From Cladosporium sp. IMV 00045 (lineage: Eukaryota > Ascomycota > Dothideomycetes > Cladosporiales > Cladosporiaceae), in the NCBI GenBank assembly GCA_001931905.2, contig MSJI02000174.1:1-64000 (forward strand): a stretch of DNA of 64,000 bases, in the 5' to 3' direction. How positions within the stretch are numbered: the stretch's first letter is position 1; the number at the start of each line of letters is the position of its first letter. This document shows, one piece after another, positions 51,974 through 62,984 of this stretch. Position numbers and translations under genes: made by a program. The notes beneath the pieces were generated by a model. It saw only the letters and a list, made by a program, of their open reading frames with translations, was not told the origin of the DNA and did not search any database.

Positions 51974-52389
51974 ATGAAATCGGCTCTTAAGCCAGCCTTT
52001 GTGTTCTTCGCTTCGTGAACATGTCTAATCCCATCTACTGCTACCCTGTGTATTTTATTGATAGCACTCACGGCGCCGCTGCCGTGTTGTCTGTTGATCA
52101 AAGCGCAATTGCTTCAAGGCGGCCAAAGCTGACAAATCGCGCAAGACCATGCCTTGCACCATTATGCGTCACTGGCGATGGGGTTCCAAGAAACCTAGAT
52201 GGTGGAACATACAGAATACGAGGAACAACTTGCTGTGTCAACTATATCCGCAAATACGACGCGATCCGATCAGGCATCTTCTTTGCTGTCGCTCAGTCAT
52301 GTCGCGCTGCCTCTGCCTTGCTACTAAGGAGGCACGGGACTGCACGTCGTCAAACCCTCTCTGGGTTGCGCGCCTGTCACGTCAAATGA
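51974..52389 (+). CDS. Possible secreted Cys-containing protein (2 exons, 121 aa)
   Basis: Exon 1 (51974..52014) gives MKSALKPAFVFFA; a 50-nt candidate intron (GTGAAC...TTTTATTGATAG) joins in phase to exon 2 (52065..52389), so the N-terminus becomes MKSALKPAFVFFASTHGAAA, a plausible signal peptide. The mature part has seven Cys, with PCLAPLC and TTCC pairs and a VPRNLDGGTYRIRGTTCC segment. The donor is weak and no homolog is known to me, so this is a tentative small secreted protein. Confidence 0.35.
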
Positions 52390-53335
52390 TACGCGCATTA
52401 ACGACGAGCAATTGACACATCGTTGCTGCTTGTAACGGATGCAACTGGGAGTTCATCACTACACACGCTGCTCCACCATTGAAGACCTTCAGCCCTAAGG
52501 CCTCACTCCAAATTCGACCAGTCTCTTCTGTCCTCTGCTTGATCAACACAAAGATTCTCGAAGCTGCAATTCGCGCGCTCCGTTCAAAACCACCGCTGAT
52601 CATCATGACTCACAATTCCGCCCCGAATGAGACGCGAAGAGAAGGAAGTGGGACAATAGGTGGTCGGCATTAGCTGGTTTGGGTGAAAAGAGATGCTGCG
52701 GAGAAGGCATCGGAGCAAACGCTGGGACTTGGAGGAAGCAGGCTGAAAATCAGTGAGACCTCACGGAAGGCATGGATGAAGTGGAATAATGACAAGGCAT
52801 TTTCCTGCAACTGTCTTGACGAATCCTGTCAAGAGGGAGACAAAGCCTACGCTGCTGGGCTTCGACGTGAACCAGTGACAAAGCTGCCGTCCCCTGTTAA
52901 TGTTAGCTCTTTCAAGATAGTAGCGTTGTCAAATGAGAGATACTACAAAGGCTTTGAGGCCGAACGAATCGGGAATTCCAGCTCCGCAAGATCTAAAGCG
53001 TAACTAAGTTACATCTCAACGGCCATTTCTCGACTTGGGATGACTCATGAATGGCTTTGAGCAGGCAATTAGACGCTTAGTGCAATGCAGACACACCAGG
53101 CCAGATTGCCATTGTTTTTGCTCTCTGTCAAGCCCATAATTCACTGACAACGTCAAGTATGGGACTCCAAGTCCAACAATTGACTGCCCCCGTGATTCCG
53201 ACACTTCACTATCTGATTGTGAACCGAAGAGATCTAGGCTGCACAAAACTCGCACCTGCTCCCACTTTGAACCAAGCTTACTCTTCCCTCAACCCCACCA
53301 ACAACCACCCCTCTTCCATCCCTTTCATCGCAACC
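52390..53335. promoter_or_regulatory. Upstream region of WTxxxER gene 3
   Basis: Noncoding for most of its length. An open plus frame at 52683-53003 begins at GTG. The last 60 bp is a C/A-rich leader (CTCAACCCCACCAACAACC). An in-frame upstream ATG at 53159 would add 59 residues but has poor context. Confidence 0.45.
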
Positions 53336-55012
53336 ATGGTGCGCTGGACCTTGTACGAGCGTTACACGCTCTATCATCTGTTCCACTGCTTTGGCTATGA
53401 TCGAAACGACCAAGATTGGTGGACGATTTACACCAGCATGCATGGCAAGAAACGGCCCCACCAGGTCGTTTACGACGACTGGGGTCAAAGAGACCATGAG
53501 TCGCGTGGGGCAATGTACAGGACGCAGATATTCAAAAGAGATGACAGTCAGTATACTGATGAGGAGAACGTTGCGTTGGTCAAGGCTCTACTCGAAATAA
53601 CCCGCCATGCGAAAGAACTTGGAATCACCCTCCCAAAGATGGCCAAGAAACCCAGAACATCACCAGCAAACCAGAACGATGCGCTCGAGCACTCCACCAA
53701 CGCCCCCTCCCACGCGGATGACAACATGTTCGCTGAAGAACAATTCCCTACTCCCCTCCGCACCTCTGAGCAATTCCAGGCTACGGCGCCAGGCTCATCC
53801 CTCAACATCGCACAGCGTACTGAAGACACTACCAGCAGCACCCGTTCCACAAACAATGCTGCGTACCGTACCGAACACTCTCCACCTTCGCAGGATGGAA
53901 CATCCCAGCAATCAAAGAAAGCGAAGTACGCGATGACCGTATCCGAAGCTGTTGCGGAGTGGAATCGTCTCTTCTCGGCGCCCCGGGAGAGACGCGAGGG
54001 CCCGGTGCAGCAGCCAGATAAGAGTTCTTCAGATGGTGGCGTTGAAGATGCCGATACCAACGTCGACGACGATGCGCAGCCCGCTGCGTCCCCTCTTTTT
54101 GGACTTCGCACGGTCGACCAAGACGTGCAATTCATGTATGGCGAATGGGTACTGGAGAACATGGAAGACATCGTTTTTGAGGAAGTAGTGGAGCCGCCGG
54201 TTACCAATGTACCTCGGCAAAAGAAGCGTCAGCGTGTCAACCCAGCTCCTACTCCGAGAGATCGCATCAACGCCTTTTTTGCCTACATCTTTGACGGGAA
54301 GATCGATGACGAGACCGTTGACACAATCATCAAGCGTGCCGATAACCACAGCATCGAAGGGGTGTTCCGGGTCTGCTGCTACCTCACCGAGCCAAAACAT
54401 CCGTTGAAGGAGTCATTTGACGCGAGACGGACTAGTCCCTTCTTCAACTTCCACGTGGCGGCCCGCGTCTTTGGTCGAAAACTCCATATGGTTCATTACA
54501 AGGATGTTACCTGGCAGGGGAAGCGAGGCGGGCAGCCTATGATTGCATTGGAGGGCATGCAACCAGTTGAAGACATGGAGATCCTGGACGAGACGCACCC
54601 TGACTTCCGATCCGGTAGTCGTGTCTACACCATCAAGATCTTCCAACCAAACTGCTTGGGAATGGGTAACACCATCGGAAGAAGCACGGCTTTTGTCACT
54701 TTCGACGCGATGATCTGCAACCCAAAGGCATGTCGGGTATGCTCGGGATGGAACCAAATCTTGGAAGGGAACGCCCCGGAGTCTTCCAACTTGCCTCGCG
54801 TGCATGGTCGCTTCTTGATGGGTGAGAACGAATTCTTTGCAGGGCCAACTCTGGGGCCAAACCACCATCATGAAGAATTCGTCGAGGATCTCGAGCTTGG
54901 CCCAATCGACGTCGAGTTCAATGACGATCATTCTGAGCCGGCTATCATCTGCAACCGCTGGAAGTGCGCTTCATGCATCGAGTATATGAGCTTCTACAAG
55001 AAGCTTGAATGA
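53336..55012 (+). CDS. WTxxxER (Myb/SANT-like) family protein 3 (558 aa)
   Basis: Intron-free. I chose the ATG in CGCAACCATGG (ideal context) over an in-frame ATG 177 nt upstream. Residues 1-100 hold the shared domain: VRWTLYERYTLYHLFHCFGY, WWTIYTSMHGKKRP, RGAMYRTQIFKRDD, and ALLEITRHAKELGITLPKMA. Residues 100-345 are disordered and acidic. Residues 345-558 are folded, with FRVCCYLTEPKHPLKESFDA, FVTFDAMICNPKACRVCSGW, and a final CNRWKCASCIEYMSFYKKLE. The Cys pattern C-N-x(3)-A-C-x(2)-C matches proteins 1 and 2. Probably nuclear; the C-terminal domain may bind zinc. Biochemical role unknown. Confidence 0.88.
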   Translation: MVRWTLYERYTLYHLFHCFGYDRNDQDWWTIYTSMHGKKRPHQVVYDDWGQRDHESRGAMYRTQIFKRDDSQYTDEENVALVKALLEITRHAKELGITLPKMAKKPRTSPANQNDALEHSTNAPSHADDNMFAEEQFPTPLRTSEQFQATAPGSSLNIAQRTEDTTSSTRSTNNAAYRTEHSPPSQDGTSQQSKKAKYAMTVSEAVAEWNRLFSAPRERREGPVQQPDKSSSDGGVEDADTNVDDDAQPAASPLFGLRTVDQDVQFMYGEWVLENMEDIVFEEVVEPPVTNVPRQKKRQRVNPAPTPRDRINAFFAYIFDGKIDDETVDTIIKRADNHSIEGVFRVCCYLTEPKHPLKESFDARRTSPFFNFHVAARVFGRKLHMVHYKDVTWQGKRGGQPMIALEGMQPVEDMEILDETHPDFRSGSRVYTIKIFQPNCLGMGNTIGRSTAFVTFDAMICNPKACRVCSGWNQILEGNAPESSNLPRVHGRFLMGENEFFAGPTLGPNHHHEEFVEDLELGPIDVEFNDDHSEPAIICNRWKCASCIEYMSFYKKLE

Positions 55013-55771
55013 TCCGAGATGGGGGTGGGTGAGCTCGCGTTTTGGGGTGTCATTTGAACGAGAATTGGGCACAGACAAAAACGATACACGTGTTGCGGCG
55101 AGCCAAACATGCGCTTAGAGCGAGGGCTTGTCAGAGAAGGGTTGGTTCTTTCTGGAGTCTCAGTATGGGTTTAAGGACGTGTGATGCAGGGCTAGGTTTG
55201 GCGCAGGTTGGCTTTCGTTTTTGGAGTGTTTCGCGCAGTTGCCAGCGCTTCAATGGCAAGGATACGTAAAAATGAAATGGAATACAGCTCAAAAGATACT
55301 GATCCCCAATGATATATACTCGGACGTGCTTGTCAGTAGTATCAAGGTCGTTGTGCGATCTTACTCACACGTTTGCTGAGGCGCCGGGGCATATCAAGGT
55401 CAACTCGGTGACTTCAAACAAGATTTGATGCTGGAGAATGGGCCAAGAAGTCAACAAAGACTCTTGACCTGCAGTGTTGTTCAGAGCCATGCATTGGATA
55501 AAACTGTAAACATCGAGAGAGCTTCCTTGGACAACACGTAAGCTGCGATTGATCCCCAGGTTTAAGGCAGAGAGTTCTTCTCATTCTGGCCAAAACGCTT
55601 GGATTCAATTTTTAACCAGAGCATATCGCTGCTGCTTGTCTCACAGCACGCAATCGAACTATCGTTCATGAGTTCCAAAATCGCAGATCTTGAGCCTGAC
55701 ACACGCAGAGTTTCTTCCCCCGAGAACAACCGTTTGGAGTTGCGACCAGTCGAACCACGGATTCATCGCTT
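55013..55771. other. Intergenic 3' of WTxxxER gene 3
   Basis: A short plus ORF (55668-55790, MSSKIADLEPDTRRVSSPEN) has an ATG and reads well but is only 40 codons and overlaps the next minus ORF. Nothing else supported. Confidence 0.3.
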
Positions 55772-56056
55772 CTACATCGTGGAACCGTAAACATGGTGGC
55801 GCACAACGCCCTGTCTCTTGGCGAAGTGTGGATATGAATCCATTGCCGATCCACCTTCACCAGGAACCTTTGATCGGTGCAGAGCTACCATGCTCAGCAA
55901 GGTCCGCCGTAGGTAGAGTCTCGCACCCTTTCTATTGTTCTCGATGATGGCGTCTTCCAAAATCTGCTCTGCTCTGCTCGTGAAGGATTTCTGACGTTTT
56001 TTGTGGGATTGGCTCTCGTGCGAAATTGTGATCTCGAGGATCGCTGTCGTCGACAT
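55772..56056 (-). CDS. Possible small basic protein (94 aa)
   Basis: ATG start giving MSTTAILEITISHESQSHKK; a helical charged middle (SRAEQILEDAIIENNRKGAR) and a final HHVYGSTM. No splice signal is needed. Only one minus frame is coherent. Unknown; may be an exon of a larger lost gene. Confidence 0.35.
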   Translation of the reverse strand: MSTTAILEITISHESQSHKKRQKSFTSRAEQILEDAIIENNRKGARLYLRRTLLSMVALHRSKVPGEGGSAMDSYPHFAKRQGVVRHHVYGSTM

Positions 56057-56608
56057 CGAGGGCGCGGCAATTTCGCACAATTGCTGATGTGACGACGGGT
56101 TGCTGTGAAGGGAGTGAAGAAAGTTTGTGTTCCGGCGTCAGTAAAAGAAGGCATGAACAGCCGCGATGCAGACGTCAGCAAGGTTGGAGTCGTCGCTCGC
56201 GCTGATCAAAGCAAATTGACCTGCTGTGAATTGGCGTTGCGATCATTCTCAACTGTTGCGGAGGGCGTATGTCCGAGCGATGACCTGGCGAGGGAAACGC
56301 GTTTCTTCCTACTTACCCATAACTTTTGCTGTTGATGTAGGTGAAGAGACTTCGCAAACCAATACCGCTCGGCTGTTACTCATGGAGCCTTGGTGGGTAT
56401 CGAGCGTTGTTGCGGGAGGCCTTTCTATGAATGATACGGAATTGCTCCCCTCACGAAGAATGGTAAGATGGAGATACAGGTGAAGTCGTATCATACTATT
56501 GGAAAGACATTGTGGCGGCATTGTGGCGTCTGCGTAAATATTCGTTGATCGGTGCATCCGGGCGAGCTGGAAGAATGACTGGGAAAGAGAAAAGACTTGA
56601 ATTCGATC

Positions 56609-56637
56609 TCAGCCCAGTGCCCGAAGCACTGGGCTGA
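56609..56637. repeat. Perfect hairpin, 12-bp stem, 5-nt loop
   Basis: TCAGCCCAGTGC / CCGAA / GCACTGGGCTGA. No T-run follows, and it is not beside a supported gene. Confidence 0.9.
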
Positions 56638-57371
56638 ATGCGAAAACAATAGACAAGACGCAGAAGAGCAATGAAAGAACGACTTCACGTGGGCAGAGGG
56701 GCGCAACCGATATCAAAACAACATGCGGGGTGACAGCGCGCGCGAGACAACACACGCGACCTCATACCAGCTACGTAGTTTGCATGAAGGGAAAACGGCA
56801 AATCACTTGACAAGCACGAGAGAAATGATAGGTAATAGAGCAGAAAATTTGATTGAAGAATACATACATGTAAGGTAGAGCACAATGCATGGAATGTTCG
56901 CCCCTATTTGCATTACCATCTCAGCCTCGAGAGAGGCGCGAGACAATGCAGCGAGGTGATGTGAAGTTCGATCTACGCCTTGCCTTCTCCCTCCATACTA
57001 GCCAGTATGAAGAGACTTGTGGGCATGCGAAGCAAAAGACCTGGCCGTTGGAAATCACTCCGCGGCGTACGTCTTTGCCAGTGAAGCACAAGAGAGTGAG
57101 TGAAGTCCAGTGCGCACCACCTGACAGAGCAGGGCCGCAAACAAACAAAACCAAAAGAAGCCACAGAACAGCTGCCCGAGGGCAAAGCTGAACGGGCAGA
57201 AGAGGGGAAAGACCACTTACCTGCAAGGGGAAGAGGGAGAGGAGAGACATGGACGTACCTGCGAGTTACTTACCTTCCAATGTCGGCGTATTGACATTGG
57301 GTTGTCGAGGAGTTGCTGGAAGGCGAAGTGAGGTTGCGAGAGAAGGCGAGGGTGGTGGGTGTGCCCGGGGT

Positions 57372-57415
57372 GGATGCTGCTGGGGGGGATGCTGCTGGGT
57401 GGGATGCTGCTGGGC
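57372..57415. repeat. 15-nt tandem repeat (GGATGCTGCTGGG type)
   Basis: Three imperfect copies differing in the G run and one T. Confidence 0.85.
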
Positions 57416-58077
57416 GATGGAAGAGGATTGAAGTTGAAAGTGGGCGAGGATGTGAGAGAAGAAGTGAAGGTCAAGACGAGCTGGGAAGGCCCTGATATAC
57501 CCTGGGAGCTTGGCATCAGGCGGCTACACCTACGTCCGTGCACTTTGATTAGGTGCCTTACCTTGAGTGCAGCTCCTCAAGCTGTCCGGATTGGGTCAAG
57601 CGCGATGGCAGTATCAACACGCCCAGAAAGCAGTGATTGTCATGTTGATACGTGTGGTATGATCAACGGGGCATGATTGAATGATTTCAATGAATACTTG
57701 TCTCAATCACACCTAGATCTCTGCATTTTCAGTTTGACGCGACATTCACAAAAATCAACTCTTCCCAGCCACTTCATTTTTGAACAACATCGAGGAATAC
57801 GTGATCTGGAAATGGTGCCTTCCTAATTCAGCACAATCACACGCAATCAAACGGAGCTTGAAGCCAAGCTTAGTCATCCTCCCGCCACCTTGATTGTGTT
57901 GATCGAAGCAGAATGGTCCGTGAGTCTTGTGATTGCAGCTCCACAGGCCGTCTATAAGAACCCATCCCCCGCTCCCACTCTTTCGACTTCCTTTTCTTCT
58001 TCTTTCTCCATCTTGGTGCAGGGGTGAACGTACGCCAGTGAGGACTCGTCCGAGGCTACGTGTTTGCTATTTGCGAA

Positions 58078-58426
58078 CTACACCCGACCTTCTTCACCTG
58101 GTCTTCGGATCAGGTGAGAATTTTTGGAACCTTTCGACTTCACAGTCATCAACGCTTTTTCATCAAGCTCTTGCCATTTGGCACGGTTTTGGAGAAGAGC
58201 TTCAGCGTTTTCAAATGCCACCATGATGTTTCTCTCGTGCAGTGTCATCGCGTTCATGCCTAGCTTGTCATGCTGTCGAGACTCAATCATACTGGGTAGA
58301 TGGTCCTGCCTGTTGATTCATGGAATCATTCTCGACGATTATGCTTTGCGCATGCTGCAATTCGTACGTCGTCGCAGTCTTCATGTCGTTGCCCATGGGA
58401 AGCCTTTGCTGCGCGTGCCCTTGCAT
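58078..58426 (-). pseudogene. Small gene remnant with one frame change
   Basis: The first frame starts at ATG (58426) and reads MQGHAQQRLPMGNDMKTATT to QAGPSTQYD, ending at 58283. The adjacent frame, overlapping by eight bases at 58290, reads MIESRQHDKLGMNAMTLHER then AFENAEALLQNRAKWQELDE to 58078. Both are coherent and collinear; a one-base change at the join would unite them. No intron fits in the overlap. After LMTVKSK a GGTTCCAAAA donor-like site is possible. Unknown helical protein. Confidence 0.4.
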
Positions 58427-59683
58427 GTACTTCACAAGCCTTAGACTGAGTCATTCTTTTGTGTTTGTAATTTTTTACGCGACAAGCAGTTACGAAATGG
58501 AACAAAGTATGATAATCACCACTCTTGCATCACAAAATGACGTGTTTACGTTCTATGTAGAGCTGCTCGAGTGCAGCACCGACGCAAGCTTTGCTGAAGT
58601 GAAGTTGTTTGGAAGGGAGGCCTCATGCCAACTACACAAATGGCAAGCAAAGACAGCATCTGGCAATATTCTTTCGTGAAACCATGTCTCCCATGTCTCC
58701 AAAATACGACATTTGTCAAAGTCATCATCTCCGCCTGGAAAGCATTGCTGTGGCAGCGGAGTCAACAGACTCCAGCCTTTGGTCTGCCGCGCTGCTCGCA
58801 CAACACCATTATAACTACCCACCTTTCCAATTCTTGACTTACTGACACACAGGTGGGCCAGCCGCACGCCCATTCCAAGATCGTGACACGCGTTGACCTG
58901 TCGACACGTTCACGGCAAGCGACAACCAATGCGAGCTGGGCCACCCGACGAGAGAAGGCCCATCCAGAGCTGCTTGAAGTACGACCACGCGCAATACTCG
59001 ACCGCCCTCCAAATGCACCTTCCTCACCGAAACCGTTCCTTCGTTTACGGACTCACAGCGAGCGCACACCTCGGGAGGGCATGGCGCCACCTTAGCAGAC
59101 CACCATGCGTGACATACGGCAGAGACTTCCCCACGAAGACGCCCAAAAGGAGAATACCACTCGGAAAAGAGCCAGAGCAGCGTATCAACAGCCTCTGCGC
59201 ATCACGGGATAATGGCATCGTCTGAGGTGCGCATCTTTTGGGATGGATTGGGTGACCATGACCCGCGCGGCGCGTTTCGGGGCATTGTGCCTGAGAAAAC
59301 GATCACCAATGAGCGAATCATGCGAGGTATGCTGTCTTGAGGAATGGATGCACGGGCATAAAGTCCCAGCTCTCATAGTCTGAGACGCTGTTCAGTCTCT
59401 CGACGAAAGGCACCAGCACGGCCTCTTTGGAGCTGAGTGGCAACGGTCGGCCGGTGTTGCGACTACGGATCAAAAGTCATCGAGAGATTGCACAGCGACG
59501 CAGACGTAACGCTTCAATCGGATAATCTACTACAGCACAGCATCAGAGCGCCTTTTCTTTCCGTTGTCGGCCACCGGGAACGTGATCGGGAGCACCCAAT
59601 GGCAGCTAGCTTTGACGAAAAGGCAAAATGTCAAAGTTCAGTGCGGTAAGGCACAACATTGATTCACCGCACCGAAGCCTACA
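58427..59683. other. Gene-poor stretch
   Basis: Several overlapping frames (58553-58873 minus; 58853-59225 plus; 59437-59649 plus) without ATG or consistent frame. No RNA gene or repeat seen. Confidence 0.3.
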
Positions 59684-60293
59684 ATGATTCCCTTGTACGA
59701 CCCATCCGCGCAGGAAGAGGGCCGAAGATACCAAACCTCAAATGAATCACTACTCATCTGGCAGTACTGTTCCTCCGGGGTCCAAGAGGTTGGTGGTCCT
59801 CAAGGCGCCACGACAAGCCTTCATACACTGATGTCTTCAAACAGTCCGCGAGATCAATTCGGATCCACCGTCAGCCCTGTGAGTCACTGGTCAATCAATG
59901 AGGGTTTGAGAATCAGGAGCCAAGGAGCACGACGCATCGGCGCGTCACAAAACGTCTGCACAAAAACGATGCGTGTGAGTTCTTGCGCGCCTTTCCATTT
60001 TCTCCACAGCTTTGAGAACAGGCCCAACGGATCGTACTGCTCGTATTGCTGATGAGAAGGCGCTTCAATTGCAGATTGACCTGTTTTATTCGAGCAAGCA
60101 TGCACCAGCCTCACTTCTCCAGGCTTCCAAGAGCTGCAACCCCAAAGGCCGACAAGGAGTGATGGGAGGGGTAGGAGACAGATGCACTGGAAGATCTTGC
60201 AACGAATCTATTCGAGAAAGGAGGTGGACACACCAGCGTGAAGAGCAGGATTCGGAATACCCTTTGCCATTTCGATTGAGCACGCTTCTTTGA
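59684..60293 (+). CDS. Possible three-exon gene (178 aa) with very short introns
   Basis: Exon 1 (59684..59878) starts MIPLYDPSAQEEGRRYQTSN. A GTGAGT donor and AATCAG acceptor give a 38-nt intron; exon 2 (59917..59974) encodes EPRSTTHRRVTKRLHKNDA; a second GTGAGT donor and TCTCCACAG give a 35-nt intron; exon 3 (60010..60293) encodes LRTGPTDRTARIADEKALQL and ends LPFRLSTLL. The spliced product is coherent, but both introns are shorter than any other in the window (49 nt or more), so one or both may be misread. Basic, soluble, unknown family. Confidence 0.35.
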
Positions 60294-60869
60294 GTCGATT
60301 CACGCGGACTAGATGATACCAGGGAGCGAATGTAAGCCTTTACTGTTGCCAGCGTCTCGCCTCTGAATTTCGCTCCAAGTGGGATGATTGCCTGGCCACT
60401 GGGTGCTCAAGATGTTCTGCTCTGGAAAGGAAGGTGGGAGAATGCAGGACTTTGTTAGAGCTATTGGTTCTGAAATGACTCTTCTCCACAAGCGATTCCC
60501 GTTCATATTGCTGCATCCAGCCGCTCCTGTACTTTTTTTAAAGCTGTTCTTGTGGCGTTGTCTTCCTCAGGTGGAATCTCCCTTTGCCTTTCTGGTTCCT
60601 CCCTGGGTTTCTTCGGCCCCATCGATCTCTACCCTACTGTGGTGACCAACGTCGCCTGTGTTCTACGATGAGGGCTCTTTGGCTTTTTATGCGCCTCTCT
60701 CTGGCATGTGCGCGCGAATTGAAAATCACATTGTCTCGTCGGTACAGGATCAAAGGCCCAGTGACGATGCCAACTTGTGCAATTACGGCTATACTGAGTC
60801 GTCAGGTCTCTGCCCCCAAAATCCAGAGTCGAGCCTTGCTCGCAGCTCAAATGTTGTACATGCATTCAG
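60294..60869. other. Intergenic, no supported gene
   Basis: Overlapping plus frames starting at TTG or GTG; no consistent coding signal. Confidence 0.3.
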
Positions 60870-61085
60870 TAGCCATCGAAGACAGTCGACCGGGCCGACG
60901 CATTGGAAAAGCTGCTCGCTGACTAAACCGCCGCATGGCACGATACCGTCGTACACCACCGGCACTACATGTTGGTTCTCGAGTACATTCTACCAGATGC
61001 GTGGGCACCCCAGATCACGGACTCGCCTTCTGCGACATGCGCCGAGCGGACGATCGAGAGATCTCAATTGTCACAGAAGCCAGGA
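60870..61085 (+). pseudogene. Relic with in-frame TAA
   Basis: One plus frame reads DRADALEKLLAD, a TAA, then TAAWHDTVVHHRHYMLVLEY and ILPDAWAPQITDSPSA. The two halves flank the stop without shift. Another frame (60935-61129) is also open, so this is tentative. Confidence 0.25.
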
Positions 61086-62227
61086 TGATCGATGAAGGGT
61101 GCCTTGAAATCGCGATTATTTTTGCCTAGACCAGAAGAAACAGCTGGGGATGCGATCTGCCAGCGACCTTCTACTGTTCGGACCTTGCGAGCTTCAAAGT
61201 CAGCGCACTAATCCCTCGGAACAAGCCATCGCATCGGCCGTGATTTTCTAGTACCACTTGTCTCCTCGGAGCGAAGATCGAGAGCTAAGCAGTCTCACGA
61301 GAACACCCAGGCGATGAAGTATGGCTCCAGCCCACGGTGGGGAAGCTGTGTAAATTCGCTCTGCAGGGGGCATGCCTATCTGCGCACGGTATGAAACTCA
61401 CTCCAGGAGTTTCTGCACCTTGAGGTTCTTTCAAAAGGAACATCTCAATGGCCGATCAGTCCAGCGCGCCAATGACTAATGAGGGACGAGTCACTGTGCG
61501 ATGAGGATCTCACACCCAAGCGCCGATTTACCTACTTCGCATGGCTTCCAGCACCCTCGTCTTCGAGCTTGAGAGAGGGACGTGTTGGGTTCAGGATCAA
61601 AGCCTGCAGCAGACCGCTTTGCTGCTTGTACAACATTACAGAGCAACTACGACTGCGCGACTACTCGCGACTCAGTGGCGGCCCCCTCGGGACCCGCGCA
61701 ACGTGAACGCAGACAAGCAGGCAAGACAAGAGCTTCCCTCTCGTATCATGGATGAACAGCTGCGATGTCGGCACGAGCGGCCAGAAGCCGGAGACCGTTG
61801 CCATGCTGGCGATGGTCACCAGCTTCCGTTCTCTGAAGATTATCACAGCGATCACCTAGGGACAATCGGAATGTAGATTGTAAGGCAGCAGTGCACGGAC
61901 GCCCTTGCCACAGTACAGAGGCACAAGGTGAGGCCAATGAGCGGGGCTGTTTGACCTACCGAAACAGCCTCAGAGTCGACGAAAGGTTGAGACAATCCCC
62001 AAAGACCGATGATGGCTACTCAAACTTCCCGAGTGAGCTGCTTCTGCGATTGAGGTTGGGAAGAAAGAGCATGGATACACTGAGATTGGTTGCGTTGCTG
62101 GAGAGCGATCGGAGATGCTCTCTCGCCGACATTTGGAAGATGAGAGATCCAAGACGGTGAGAGCATCGCTGTGAACGATATTTACCTCACCTCTTCGCAT
62201 CCATAACCCTTCTGCTCGCTTTGAAGG
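61086..62227. other. Gene-poor stretch with competing frames
   Basis: Two plus frames starting at ATG compete over 61479-61876 (MRDESLCDEDLTPKRRFTYF and MASSTLVFELERGTCWVQDQ). A plus segment at 61980-62160 reads GYSNFPSELLLRLRLGRKSM. None is clearly real. Confidence 0.3.
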
Positions 62228-62482
62228 ATGACGGACAACCTTTTCATCTCAGGCGCTCGTATGCCCTTGCCAGCTCCAGACTTGGGCCTCGACATCCATA
62301 CAACATCGTCGTCAGGTCTGACCTTAGCAGCTCTCAAGCTGACAAAATTGTGGGCTAGCCATGGTCATACCTCGGAGAGCCACTATGATGCCGTTGAGAA
62401 GGGTATCTGCGGGTTGTACAAGCCCTCATCTTCTACTGACGGTTTACATTGTGGATTGACCTGGTGCCAATGTGGTCCTTAA
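62228..62482 (+). CDS. Possible small ORF (84 aa)
   Basis: ATG-initiated; reads MTDNLFISGARMPLPAPDLG and SHYDAVEKGICGLYKPSSST, with three Cys near the C-terminus (HCGLTWCQCGP). No signal peptide, no paralog seen. Confidence 0.3.
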   Translation: MTDNLFISGARMPLPAPDLGLDIHTTSSSGLTLAALKLTKLWASHGHTSESHYDAVEKGICGLYKPSSSTDGLHCGLTWCQCGP

Positions 62483-62556
62483 AACCCCTGTTCAATATTC
62501 TCGCAGGAAGGGTTGCCGCTAGGCCTTGAATCGTTCCACCAAGAGTAAGGAGGCAC

Positions 62557-62790
62557 CTAGGAGGGCATTCCTTCGTCAACGCGAGCAACCAGAACAGCCA
62601 TGCTTGTAGCTGGGCCTCGGTTCAGAGGCGGCAGCTCTGGATTGGAACGACGATGAACAGCTGCCGTCTTCAACGCCCGTAGTGAGGATTCCAATGTCTC
62701 CAAGGACGAGAGATAGGCCTTGGTATCAGGGTCTTTGCATTGGAAGCATGGAACCAAGCAGGTCTCGTCTGCGCAGTCATTGACTCGCAT
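62557..62790 (-). CDS. Possible exon or small ORF (77 aa)
   Basis: From an in-frame ATG it reads MRVNDCADETCLVPCFQCKD then YLSSLETLESSLRALKTAAV, with four Cys in the first 18 residues. The frame stays open upstream to 62829 without an ATG, so this may be a last exon. Confidence 0.35.
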   Translation of the reverse strand: MRVNDCADETCLVPCFQCKDPDTKAYLSSLETLESSLRALKTAAVHRRSNPELPPLNRGPATSMAVLVARVDEGMPS

Positions 62791-62984
62791 ACCTTCCCAC
62801 TTTTTGAACGATACCGACCCTCTCAACACCGGCGCTCGTCTTTAACCCCCTTCAATCAGCCGCTCACGACTGCGAGTCGTAGCTTGCTGTCTTTAAAGTC
62901 CAGACTCTCGCAGTAACTCAGAGCCACGACACCACAGCTCGGCGCCCAGGGTGAGCGTTTCTCTCAGACCCAGGACCTGCCAAG

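Larger units (their letters stand above)
56057..58077. other. Gene-poor stretch with a hairpin and a possible promoter
   Basis: Contains a perfect hairpin at 56609-56637, a GCTGCTGG-type repeat near 57372-57415, and near 57951 a plus-strand TCTATAAGAACC followed by a long pyrimidine tract, which looks like a fungal core promoter without a following ORF. Open frames here overlap and are unconvincing. Confidence 0.35.
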
